Positions 46,758 through 56,976 of a stretch of 64,000 nucleotides of DNA are shown here, one piece after another; within the stretch, counting starts at the first letter, position 1; every line of letters begins with the position of its first letter. The translations under genes were made by a program, and so were the position numbers. Source of the stretch: Oreohelix idahoensis (taxonomy: Eukaryota; Mollusca; Gastropoda; Stylommatophora; Oreohelicidae). The notes beneath the pieces were generated by a model that was not told the DNA's origin, did not search any database, and saw only the letters and a program-made list of their open reading frames with translations. Location of the stretch: NCBI GenBank assembly GCA_024509875.1, contig JAMPIV010018963.1, positions 15,001 through 79,000 of the forward strand, read 5' to 3'.

Positions 46758-47742
46758 TGTGGCCGTGTGTCGTATTGCAAGATTCGGACCTCTGCCCTTC
46801 CAGTAGATAGTGTGTTGTAACCGTGAATACTAAAAACTTCCTTCACTCAGACTGACTCTACTTTTTCTTCATACCCACTGTTGATCAATCGATACCACTC
46901 AAAAACAGCAGTGAAAATATCAATGGTAGAACTTTATTAACATACGTTGATAACTGAGTAAAAATGGTATGCCCAACCTTTCTCTTCAAGGTTGGCAGTC
47001 TTGCAAAATACAATCTTCAGTTTCAAACAATCTCAGTATCCATTTTTCACATACATTTGCTTGTCTTCTTACTATTACTTGTCCCAGCTATAGAACATGT
47101 CATATATTTATTCAGACAGAACTTCCTGTCGTTCTTCTGTTTATGTTTCTTTTCCCATGCTTCTTGTTATATCTCTATACGAGAAACTGGCCTTAACCGC
47201 CAGGGCTGTCACTTTTACCAAGATTTCATCTGTTTACTGTCCTCTGCTCAGACCTGGTCTGCTGAGCCACATACGCAGTAAATAATCAAAATGTCAAAAC
47301 GTACCTGTTTTGTTTTCTTCATTTGAAATACACTTTTTCTTACACACACACTTTAGTGCTCCGAATATATCTTATACAACAATATCAAATCTTACGCTGA
47401 GCACGTTCAATATCTAACTACACACTTGAGAGAAACACCTTTCCCTGCCTACATTTAGCGCGTCTCTAACCAGACTCTGTCAAAAACCCCGTTTTAACAT
47501 TCTTCGTTCACGCCTAACATGTGTTTACGCATCTCGACTTTCTCGTGCAATACTTTTTTTTTTCACTCACTCAAACCTGTAATGGACTTAATTCTAAGTT
47601 ACTTCCCTTAAGACAAAGCCTAATCTTACACATCTTATCTCCCTTCATTAACGACAAATAATCTGCAACCAAACCCATCCATATCTCTCCAACCATTTTT
47701 TCTACCTTCTTTCTCTCTATCAAAACCAAACCACCGTTCACA
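46758..47742 (-). repeat. 3' LTR of the minus-strand Gypsy element
   Basis: From TGTGGCCG (plus-strand left end) to GTTCACA. Positions 46827-47742 are nearly identical to 57968-58880. The first 69 bp (the LTR's 3' end in element sense) align only patchily with 57897-57967. The left boundary is supported by the AGGGA duplication. Confidence 0.85.
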
Positions 47743-47760
47743 CATCTCCTCCCCCCCTTA
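47743..47760 (-). promoter_or_regulatory. Polypurine tract
   Basis: On the minus strand TAAGGGGGGGAGGAGATG lies directly before the 3' LTR start TGTGAACGG. Position and composition identify the plus-strand primer. It independently supports the LTR boundary and element orientation. Confidence 0.85.
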
Positions 47761-48901
47761 AAAAAAAATTTCTCTCACAAAGAAAATTTCCCGAAAAATC
47801 TCCACTCACTCTCTTCCTTCCCTCTTCTACTACCAATTCCATCCTTCTCTTCCTCAACCTCTGTCCCAATGAGACCCACCATTCTCCACTTCTAATCAAC
47901 CTCACTCATCTTCCTGTCTACAATTTCCATTTCATAGTATACATTTTCCATCATGGAACTGTTTTCATATTATACATTTTACTGAATACAACTCTTTTCG
48001 TGTAACAACTTGTACATAATGGAACTCATTTCATAGTACACCTTGTCGTTTGCTCCTTTACGACTCTTACTAGACCTTTCTAACTTCATTAGCCATTTAC
48101 CATCCCTTTTATCTCTACTCCCAAGTTTATTATCCCGCCTACGCGAATTATCTTGAATTTCTGCCTATCTCATTAATCGTTCTACTTAGCTGCATATCTT
48201 TCCTACGTTATCTACATTTCATTTCCATCTTCCCTTGTGGTTAAAAGAAACCCGTAACCATATACAATGTGTACTGTTTCCTCAACATAATTATTCTCTC
48301 CTCTATTCTCATTTCCTTAGTTTTTTCTATCTCTCATTATTCTTCCTTATTGTCTCCCTATAACCTCCATTTCTTATAACTTGGAGAAGCCTCGCTTCCC
48401 ACAAAGTCTTCACCAGACTCTGGCAACTGCCGAAAAAAAAATCTGCATCCTCCTCAACTCCGTTGTCATCTCCCTCTAGATTATCACTTCTAATTATCCA
48501 ATTTTCTCTATATCTTCGCCATTTCCCTATGGCCCTCATCTACCGCCATATTCTCTATAGTTTCTCCAATACTCCTTTAGTTGTCTCGTAATTCCCTTTC
48601 GTCTCCTCTCTGTGACTTCTCCATTCCTCCCATCTACGTCTCTCTCCCTTAATCTATGGCTTCCCTGCCTCTTTCCTCTTCTCTTCCACCACTGCAGTAA
48701 TCCATCGTTCGGACCTACTCAGCTCACTTTTATGTTCAGTGTAGAACGATTGCATCTAGTTTCCAAACAACTAGACTCCCGCTGCAATTTCTACTTCTCT
48801 CCTCTCCCTCATAACCGCTACTCTCGTTCCCTCTCTGGAACTGTGCTGTCCAATTTCTCAACCACAACTCCGTCCATCTCCCAACACCTCTCACCATCAC
48901 T
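47761..48901 (-). other. 3' non-coding region of the Gypsy element, distal part
   Basis: Between the polypurine tract and the hairpin array there is no supported frame. The sequence is pyrimidine-rich on the plus strand, hence purine-rich in the element RNA. Short repeats of a CATTTCATAGTA(T/C)AC type occur at 47930-48040. Confidence 0.55.
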
Positions 48902-49419
48902 GCCGTCCTCCTCTACGGCCTCCCAATAACCCCATTGTCATTTATCTCCTTATTCTTAATATCTCTGCCGTCCTCCTCTACGGCTTCAACATCTCAGTCT
49001 CCATATTACTCCATAATACTTCATATCTCTCCATCTTTCTGCCGTCCTGCTCCACGGCTTCCCAAAATCTCATTTTCCCTTATTTCTCCATATTTCTCCC
49101 AGAAAACCCCATACAACCGCCGTCCTCCTCAACGGTTTCTCAAAATCTCTAAATTTCTATTATTCCTTCCGTCTTCCTCTACGACTGCTCAAAATATATA
49201 ACTCCATATTTCTCCCATTTTACCATAATATTCCATGTTTCTGCCATCCTTTTGCATGGCCTCCTCAAAATCTCCACCCCCATATTACTCCGTACCTCCA
49301 TACCTCATATTGCTCCATAACTGCCGTCCTCCTCCACGGCCTCACCAAAATCTCAGTCTGCACTATTCTTGCCGTCGTCACCACGGCGTTTCACATAATT
49401 TCCGCCATACTACCATGGC
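48902..49419 (-). repeat. Array of nine small hairpins in the Gypsy 3' non-coding region
   Basis: Short inverted repeats start at 48902, 48967, 49041, 49119, 49168, 49243, 49323, 49371 and 49404. In element RNA the typical unit is GCCGTAGAGGAGGACGGC: a 5-bp GCCGU/ACGGC stem with a purine-rich loop. Two units (49243-49260 and 49404-49419) have GCCAT/ATGGC instead, keeping the pair by compensatory change. The unit at 49119 keeps pairing through a G-T pair, and 49168 is degenerate. Spacers of 33-80 bp are not conserved except for CAAAATCTC-like pieces. Conservation of stems over spacers suggests selection on RNA structure; the role is unknown. Confidence 0.65.
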
Positions 49420-49600
49420 CTCTAATCTACTTCTTACATCTCCTTCCTCCTCTCCTCTACTGCAGTACCCTATTGGTCAGGTGTACCCAGTTTACTTCTT
49501 AAGTGCGGTATGGACCAATCATACTTGTCTTTTTAAGACTAGCAACCGCCGCCATCTTGTTCCATATAACATATGCTATGTCTCCTCCCATAGCCTCCTC

Positions 49601-50491
49601 CTATGCTAACTTATTCATCAATTTTAGCATCTCCATCATCCTAGCCTCTCTGGCTCTAAGCGCTTCTAACTCTATCTGTTTATCCAAATCTTGAGTCTCC
49701 TCTTCTCGTCTAACCTCGTCAACACTTTGCTTCCTCTCCACCTCTGTATCTCGTGTATCTCTCGAGTTTCTCTCGACCTCCTTACTTCTTACTCCGTCAA
49801 CCGTTTGCCTCGGTTTCCCTCTATCTTCCATTTCTTCCCTTCTCGTACTCCCTGTACTCTTTAATTTGTCGCTACCTCGACTTGTACTCCTAGTATCTCT
49901 CATACTACTACTCCTATTTCTATCTCCCTTTCTAGCCTCTCGGCTCTTGGATCGGTACTCCCTTCGATCCGTATTTCCTCTCTCTTCCTCCTTTCTAGCC
50001 TCCCGGCTCTTAGATCGGTAATTCCCTCGATCTGTATGTGTTCTATTTCTCTGTGTATCTAATCCCTCTGGACTCTTGGATAGGTATTCCCGTCGACCCG
50101 TATCTCTTCTATCTTCTCTTCTATTTCTCAGCCTATCTCGGCTCTTGGATCGGAAATCCCTTCGATCCGTATCCCTCCTTCTTTCTCTACTATTATCTCT
50201 CCTATTCTCCTCGCTCTCTCTAGTCCTGAATCGGTATTCTCCTCGACTCGTATCTCTCCTATTACTAGCCTCTCTGCTCTTGGATCGGTATTCTCTTCGA
50301 CCCGTATCCCTACTTGCCTCCTCAGTATCTCTACTCTTAGATCGGTATTCTCGTCGATCTGCACTTCTACTACTTTCATGTTTCTGAACTTCTTCCTCTT
50401 TCTGCTTCGCCTTCTCTGTGGCTTTCTTTATATCATCACCTGCCCCAGGTGCTGTGACATCTTCCTTTTTCTCTGATGCATCTCTATTCAT
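49601..50491 (-). CDS. Gypsy ORF3: Arg-Ser-rich basic protein
   Basis: The frame is 296 codons from the ATG at 50491, which overlaps the pol stop as ATGAATAG. The same frame stays open upstream to about 50623 and there encodes a heptad, coiled-coil-like segment (KIEQITALCADLEKKLEEL). So an origin by frameshift from a longer pol protein is an alternative. The body consists of about eight variants of RREYRSKSR(D/E) with intervening Arg/Asp/Glu-rich spacers, RS-like and strongly basic. The C-terminus is a leucine/methionine helix (ALRAREARMMEMLKLMNKL). No signal peptide or membrane segment is present, so it is not an envelope protein. A nucleic-acid-binding or RNA-packaging role is plausible but unproven. 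Confidence 0.7.
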   Translation of the reverse strand: MNRDASEKKEDVTAPGAGDDIKKATEKAKQKEEEVQKHESSRSADRREYRSKSRDTEEASRDTGRREYRSKSREASNRRDTSRGEYRFRTRESEENRRDNSRERRRDTDRRDFRSKSRDRLRNRREDRRDTGRREYLSKSPEGLDTQRNRTHTDRGNYRSKSREARKEEERGNTDRREYRSKSREARKGDRNRSSSMRDTRSTSRGSDKLKSTGSTRREEMEDRGKPRQTVDGVRSKEVERNSRDTRDTEVERKQSVDEVRREEETQDLDKQIELEALRAREARMMEMLKLMNKLA

Positions 50492-53400
50492 TTCCCATCT
50501 CTTTTCTAACTCTTCCAACTTCTTCTCTAAATCTGCGCAAAGTGCAGTTATTTGTTCTATTTTTTGTTCTATCTTTATTTCCTTCTTCCTCTTTGTTTTT
50601 TCTCGACCTTCCCTGGTCGACACTGTCTATATCCCATTGACCCGTTCCCTTGGTCTTTCTATCTTGTTCTTCTTGCACTTCTCTATGACTATATTTCTCC
50701 TTTTCCAATTCTTCAAATTTCCTGTCCATATATTGAACAATTGCCCGTATGTCCTTCATCTCCGCTACACTACTATTTCTTACTTTATTCTTCCTCTTTA
50801 GTCTGACCTCTTCTACATGTCTCAACTTTGCTAGACGCCTTCTGTAATCCTCTGAATCGTCTGATGACGACGACCGCTGTCTCTTCATCCCTCTTATATT
50901 TTCTTCCTCCATCTCTTCCTGCGTATCTGAATCTTTAGCTGATGTGTCCTCTATATTCTGAGTTTGACTTGCACCACTTTGTTGTTTAGTCTCTATCTGT
51001 TGCTCCTTTTGTTTCAATAGCTGCTGCTCCTGTGCTCTGTTTCTTTGTTCTGCAGCTCTCGTATGTTTGTACGGTGCATCTATTTCTGTTTCAATATTAT
51101 TCCATTGTTTCCTTATTCCTGTCGTATCTTCTAGAATCTCATTGTACTGTTTACTCTCTGTATCCTGCCATACTTGTATCCTGTCTTCTTCTGGCCTATA
51201 TGTGCCCATCTCCTCTTGCTCGCTGTGTAAGATTTCTGGCCTATATGTGCCCATCTCCTCTTGTTCGCTGTGTAAGATTTGGGGGTTTGGGGTTAACCGA
51301 TCAGATGTTGTTCCCGGTTCTGCATGGACTTGTGCTCTAGTAACAATCTGTTCCCGCGCTAGTGTTGGTCTACTGCCGTCGCTATCTATGATCTCACTGG
51401 AAATAATATCTATTTCCTCGTCGCTCTTAGTCATTTGTACTACCCAGTTGTCTCCTCTCGTAGTTACACTCCAGTCACTGTCCTTCGGTTTTATACCTTT
51501 TCTTATTCCTGATCTTTTCTGTGTATTATTGTTTGTAGCCTGTTTTTGTAAACCCTTTGGTATGTTGTTGGGCGTGTGTGTTTTGTCTCCCTCCCCCTCT
51601 CCTGGTATTTTTACAAAATGAGCTGTCCTCTTTGTAGGATCTCTCTGGGGAAGAACGATTTGGTCATTTTCCTGTTTCCGGAGATGTTGTACATGTACCC
51701 TTTTTATTTGCCTTCCTTTTCCAATCTGGTATGTGGTCTGTGAAAGCCTCTCTAAGACTTTACATCCGGTGTCCCATTTGTCTTTGAACTTGCCTGTTCT
51801 TACTTGCATCTTGTAGCACACTATCTCTCCTGGATTGAACACTTGTAGTGTCGCGTTTTTATTCGCATTATTCCGTCTCTTCTCTGCTGCTACTTCTGTG
51901 TTTCTGACTGCCATTTTGTGTGCTATATGTTTATGCATCATTAAATTCTCCATATGACTTTCACCGTAGTATTTCCTTCTAGGTGTCAACAACGTGTCCA
52001 TTGGTAGTACGGGTTCTCTGCCATATAGCATGTAGAAAGGCGCTAATCTGGTGGAGTCGTTCGTGTTAGACCGGATTGCTTGTAGTGCATGTGGAAGATG
52101 CACATCCCAATCACCACCTCTGTCATGTATGTACTTCGCTATTATATTATGTATTGTAGCATGGAGGCGTTCGTTTTTCCCATTACTCTGAGGATGATAT
52201 GGAGAGGTTTTTATATGTTGTATATTCATCTCCCTGAGGAAACTTTGAAACTCATTCCCTGTAAACTGTTTCCCGTTGTCCGTGACAATAGTATACGGGC
52301 AACCATGTCGAGGTATAAAGTATGTCATCATTATATTCACCACGGTTTTTCCTTTCGCTTCCCTCACTGCATAGCACTCTGGCCAGTTGGACAACATGTC
52401 TACAATATGTATAATGTACTCGCATCCCGACTGTGTTCTGGGATATGGTCCTGAGATGTCAATACTGACTTTCTCCATGGTGTATTTGGGAATATCCATC
52501 CTTTGTATTGGGCACTTAACTTCAGCCATATTTCTTGTCTTGCATGTTAAACATCCTTGCACATGTTGTATAACATCCTTATATAGCGTCGGCCAATAAT
52601 ACCGTGCTTTAATTGCTTCTAGCGTTTTATCCCTTCCAAAATGGCCGTTATTATCATGTAACTCCTCCAACACCCTATTAACCATTTGGCTAGGAATGTA
52701 TTTTTTTGGAACTCCATCCTCTTTTGGATCTACGAACTCCACTATTTTATCATGTTCATTAATGATAAAATGTCTTGCTTCCCTAGTTCCTTGTTCAATT
52801 TTTTTCCTAAGATTGATTAATGTGGAATCCTTTGCTTGTTCTGTGAGGAGGTCAAACCCTTCGATGATATCCACTTGTTCTATTCCCTCTTCTTCCAGTT
52901 CTGCATCCATCTGTTGTTGGTTGCGATTCGAGTTTATAACACTTATTTGTCTGAAGTGTTCGCTAATCTCTGGTGTTACATCTTGTTCTGATTTTTCTGG
53001 ACCATCGTTGTATGGTATACGGGATAAAAGGTCTGCACAAGAGTTATCTTTTCCTTTTATATATTCGATGGTCACGTCGTAGTTCTGTAGATTTAACGCC
53101 CAGGTTTGCAACTTCCGGGGTTGTTCCGACACTTTGGTGAGCCATGTGCGCAGTGGTTGATGGTCTGTCCTGACTATAAAGGAAGTTCCTCTCAGATAAT
53201 AGTCTAATTTTTGTATGGCATAGTATATTGCGAATGCTTCTCTCTCAATAGCGGCCCATTTCATCTGAGATTTGTTGAACTTATGGGAGAGAAATACAAT
53301 AGGTTTCTCATTCCCAACGTTAGGTATCATCTGTGGTTCTCCATCTTCTGCAGGTTGAACCAAACACGCTCCCAACGCTGTACTAGAAGCGTCTGTGTAT

Positions 53401-54680
53401 AAGATGAATGTCTTATCCGGGTCTGGGTGTGCCAAAAACGGGAGTTCTGTTAATGCTTCTTTTAGATAATCAAAAGCCCTTTGGCATTCCTCTGTCCATT
53501 TGAATCGGGCATATTTCTTCACTAAGTTGATTAGCGGTTCTGCTGCTCGTGTAAAGTTAATCACGTGTTTCCTAAAATATCCACACGTTCCCAAGAACCC
53601 GCGTACTTGTCTGGCATTCACTGGTGGAGGCATCTCCCTAATGGCCTTGACTGTGTCTATGTCCGGTCTGATTCCATCCTTGTTTATCAGAAAGCCTAGA
53701 TACTTGGTTTCCCGTTGAAGGAAATTACATTTAGTCAATTTCAATTTGACTTTATGACTTCTTAATCTGTGGAAGACTTTCTCCACGTGTTGTAGGTGAT
53801 TCTGAACTGACCCTGACGTGTGTACAAGAATATCGTCTATGTATGCCATGGCAAAATTCTGCATCCCACTAAGGACTTCGTCCATTAGCGCCATATAAGT
53901 GGCGGGACTACTTTTGAGCCCAAATGGCATAACATTCCAAGCGAACGTTCCCACATGCGTACAGAACGTGCTTTTCTTCTTAGCTTCTTCCGTCAATGGT
54001 ATACACCAGAAACCAGATCTGGCGTCCAGGGTAGTGAACCATTCTGACTTTCCCAATAGCGCTAGAATGTCGTCTATTCTAGGGATGGGGTGTGTTACGG
54101 TCTTAGTGATGCTATTCAACGCTCTGTAGTCGCAGCAAAATCTGTGACCACCGTCCTTCTTTGTAACTATTACTATTGGGGACGCCCATTCTGACCGCGA
54201 TCTCTGAATGACCCCAGCGTCTAACATCTCCTGTATTGCCTTCTCCACTATTTGTCTAGTTTTCAGCGGAGTCCTGTATGGTTTCATGTTTACAACTTTT
54301 CCTGGCTCTGTCTCGATGTCCATTTGTATCGTCTGCGTCCTTCCTAACTCCATGTCGGTGAGAGCAAACACGTCATGATTATGCAATATAAACTTGCGAA
54401 GAATTTTGTCATGTTGGGGATGTACTTTGATCTGCTTCTGTATTTCTCTTATTCTGTCCTAGAATTTTTCCCGACTGTTGTTTTCGTCCTGTGAATACCG
54501 ATCTGGTGTCCATGATTTTCCTTCTCCTGTTTGTTTTTCCCGGTATAGTGCACCTGCACTGTTTCCGTATACTGCGTTTATCACGTGGTTTCTCGTTGAT
54601 ATTCCCCATTGTTGACTTTCTATGTTACTAACTGGTTGTGGTTTTGGATTTTGTCTCTGATGCGCGTCGTTATTTTTCAT
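50484..54680 (-). CDS. pol: Gypsy pol: reverse transcriptase - RNase H - integrase with long charged tail
   Basis: The frame starts at the ATG at 54680, overlapping the gag stop, and is interrupted by one TAG at about 54457. From 54386 it is open for 1300 residues (numbering from there). RT: TKKDGGHRFCCDYRAL near 75-90, the LDARSGFW box at 120 and catalytic YIDD at 182. RNase H: LYTDASSTALGA near 330, then TDHQPLRTWL. Integrase: an HHCC zinc domain (HFGRDKTLEAI ... CLTCK), then SIDISGPYP, VTDNGKQF and HPQSNGKNERLH for the D,D-35-E triad. A C-terminal extension of about 400 residues is polar. It includes a 15-residue tandem duplication (51191-51280), an SSSSDDSED acidic patch, basic runs and a helical segment. 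Whether the TAG is read through or is a recent mutation is unclear. Confidence 0.9.
51191..51280 (-). repeat. 45-bp in-frame tandem duplication in pol
   Basis: Two 45-bp copies encode a repeated ILHSEQEEMGTYRPE block in the tail after integrase. The unit length is a multiple of three, so pol stays in frame. Confidence 0.9.
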
Positions 54681-56937
54681 CGTTTCTTGTCATTGAGAAA
54701 AAAACGGTTTGCAGATTTTGGTGCTTTTCTTGGTATTCCATATTTCCTTCCTGACCTTCCATCAGTTGTACCCTTCCTAATACAAATCCTCTTGGTATTC
54801 TAACTGTTTTTCCCGTGGTGTTTATAATCATCGTTGGAAATTGTTGTCTTTTTCCAATTTGTACTATTCCTTCTACCATTTCTAGTCCGGGTTCATCTAG
54901 TATATCTCCATCTTCCCAGTCGAGTGTTAAGACCGTTTGTCCTTGGTTGAAATATGGGGATCTTTTCAACTTGCCTTGAACAATACCGACTTCATTCGGT
55001 CGCAGCGTAACTGTTGTTCTGTTTCGGATTATGGACGCTATGTATATGTCGTCCTGTAACCTGATGCATTCGCCATGTATCTTCAGTTGGTGAGTATCAA
55101 AATGTACTTGAGCCTTATGTTTTAGCAGAAAATCACGTCCTAGTATGATATTTCTCGTCATCCCCTTCACAATGGTGAACGTGTGTTCCACGATCATATT
55201 GCCAATTCTCATTTGCACCATAGCTGTTCCCATCACTTTCAGTTTTTCCCCTGACACCGAGGTAAGTGTATTTTGTGACTTTCTGTATTGAGCTACGCCT
55301 CGTATCTGTTTATAAAGTCCAAACCTAATAAGGCTTACAGTAGCCCCTGAGTCTACCAATGCTCTATATCTCCTTCCGTGTATTTCGACAATACATGAGC
55401 AAGGGTCTGGTTTATGAGCTAGCTCGATTGCTGTTGCTACTTGTCTTCTTTTAGGGATACGTTGTTTTCTTTCTTGTTTTTCAATTTCATTTATTTGTAT
55501 TTTCTTGTCTTTGACTCCTCTCCTGATGTCTCCAACAAAATTCCTCAAATCTATTCTAGTTCTTCTCCTATTCACGCTGTCCCAATGTCCTGATCCATAG
55601 TTGCTGTTGAAAGTCGGGAGTGTCCTGTCCCTGTTATTCCATGTTCTATTATGTCCCTGTTTATATTGATATTGGTTACATTTCCATTTCCCAATTTCGC
55701 GATCTGTACATATGTTTCTCCTTTCATATTTGTTCCTGTTTATAACTGAACCATCCCAATTCATCTTCCTATTTCTGTATTCTTGACATGTCTTTTGTAG
55801 CCATCCTTTCTTGTCAAACCAACTTGCAGGATGGTGTACTCTGGCCCATTGTCTATGGTATGGTTGTTGGTTATACCTAACATGTGCCCTTCCTATCATG
55901 TTCACTTGTGGTTGCCTTCCACTTATTGTTTCAATATATCCTTTCTCCGTCTTGTCCTGTGGTTGTACTATCTCTCTGATGAGTCTCCCTCTGTTGGTGT
56001 TTACTTCATTCTCTTGTCTATTCTTTTCGGACTGGTTGTAATATTGTTGTCTATTGTGTTGTCTACTATGTCTCGGGTTAAAGGTCTCAACTCTCCTTAC
56101 TGAGTGTTGTGGCTCTAGTGGCCTATAATTACACGCAAAGGCTTTATGTCCCAGCCTATTGCAAGCATAACACACGATTGGCTCGCGGTCTACCTGTCTT
56201 GACCTATAAAACGTTTCCATTCCTCTCCCTCGTCTTTCTATCCTTCTTTGTTGACAATGTCCTATCTCCATAGGTTCTTCCTGTGTTTCTTCACATGGAA
56301 CCACTCTACCAAGCCTGAGGTCCAATCTTCTTCTAAGGTTCTCTTCGGCTGTAGCAAGTGCAATGGCCTGTGACACGTTTTGTGGGTCCTTCCTGAGGAG
56401 ATGTAATTTAATTGGTATACCATTCAACCCATCGACGAATATTCCCACTAACTGTTTTTCCACCTCTTGCTGGTTAATTTGTTGCCCCAAGAAAACTTCT
56501 TCCGCTAGGTTTAACAACCTGTCGCTGAACATTTGAATGGGTTCCTCTGCTTGTTGTTGTATGCTCCTCAGCATCGTCCACGCGTAAGATGCATCCGTAA
56601 TTTGTGCATACCTTCTTATTAGTTCTTTCTTAAAATCTTCCCATGTCTCATCTGGGACAGTGTCAAACCTGCGTCTTATAAAATCTACTACTAACCCGCA
56701 TGAGGAAAGATATGCAACTTGTTTGTACTCACCTTGGTCCATATTGACCGAAGTGCAATATCTTTGTATCTCGAGCAACCATTTTCTACATAAAGTAGGA
56801 TTCCCTGCATATGGTGTTATACTGTTCCGGATATTCTGGAACTTACTTTCATTTCTAATGGATGTCATAGCCTTAGCTACCTGCTCAAGAGCAGCCACAT
56901 TGGGATCTAAACCCACCGTAAGTTGTTGTTGTTGCAT
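54670..56937 (-). CDS. gag: Gypsy gag-protease polyprotein
   Basis: 755 codons from the ATG at 56937; the frame is open to 56976 but without an earlier ATG. Residues 1-230 form a retrotransposon Gag capsid region (ITPYAGNPTLCRKWLLEI ... MLRSIQQQAEEPIQMFSDRL). A CCHC zinc knuckle (C-YA-C-NRLG-H-KAFA-C) lies at about residue 265. An Arg/Asn/Gln-rich stretch follows, then an aspartic protease with YRALVDSGATVSLIR (about 520) and NIILGRDFLLKH. Gag and protease share one frame, and pol follows in the +1 frame. The stop TAA overlaps the downstream ATG as ATGAAAAATAA. Confidence 0.9.
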   Translation of the reverse strand: MQQQQLTVGLDPNVAALEQVAKAMTSIRNESKFQNIRNSITPYAGNPTLCRKWLLEIQRYCTSVNMDQGEYKQVAYLSSCGLVVDFIRRRFDTVPDETWEDFKKELIRRYAQITDASYAWTMLRSIQQQAEEPIQMFSDRLLNLAEEVFLGQQINQQEVEKQLVGIFVDGLNGIPIKLHLLRKDPQNVSQAIALATAEENLRRRLDLRLGRVVPCEETQEEPMEIGHCQQRRIERRGRGMETFYRSRQVDREPIVCYACNRLGHKAFACNYRPLEPQHSVRRVETFNPRHSRQHNRQQYYNQSEKNRQENEVNTNRGRLIREIVQPQDKTEKGYIETISGRQPQVNMIGRAHVRYNQQPYHRQWARVHHPASWFDKKGWLQKTCQEYRNRKMNWDGSVINRNKYERRNICTDREIGKWKCNQYQYKQGHNRTWNNRDRTLPTFNSNYGSGHWDSVNRRRTRIDLRNFVGDIRRGVKDKKIQINEIEKQERKQRIPKRRQVATAIELAHKPDPCSCIVEIHGRRYRALVDSGATVSLIRFGLYKQIRGVAQYRKSQNTLTSVSGEKLKVMGTAMVQMRIGNMIVEHTFTIVKGMTRNIILGRDFLLKHKAQVHFDTHQLKIHGECIRLQDDIYIASIIRNRTTVTLRPNEVGIVQGKLKRSPYFNQGQTVLTLDWEDGDILDEPGLEMVEGIVQIGKRQQFPTMIINTTGKTVRIPRGFVLGRVQLMEGQEGNMEYQEKHQNLQTVFFSMTRNDEK

Positions 56938-56976
56938 CTTGTCTTGACCTGTAAGTGTTAGTGTTAATAGAAACAC

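Noticed and set aside
47097..47285. Small ORFs repeated at 46964-47285 and 58104-58425
   Set aside because: They are identical because they lie in the two LTRs; no domain or start context supports coding.
46827..47742. LTR boundary at the start of the highly identical block (46827/57968)
   Set aside because: It gives no TG...CA end and no target duplication, whereas 46758/58880 gives both plus continuity of the host LINE.
49601..50623. ORF3 as an envelope gene
   Set aside because: No signal peptide, transmembrane segment or cysteine pattern; composition is RS-like and basic.
50620..50632. A AAA AAC slippery heptamer in pol frame just before ORF3 overlap
   Set aside because: It is in the correct register for -1 frameshifting, but -1 leads to a TAA a few codons later. 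ORF3 is in the +1 frame, so this site cannot produce a pol-ORF3 fusion.
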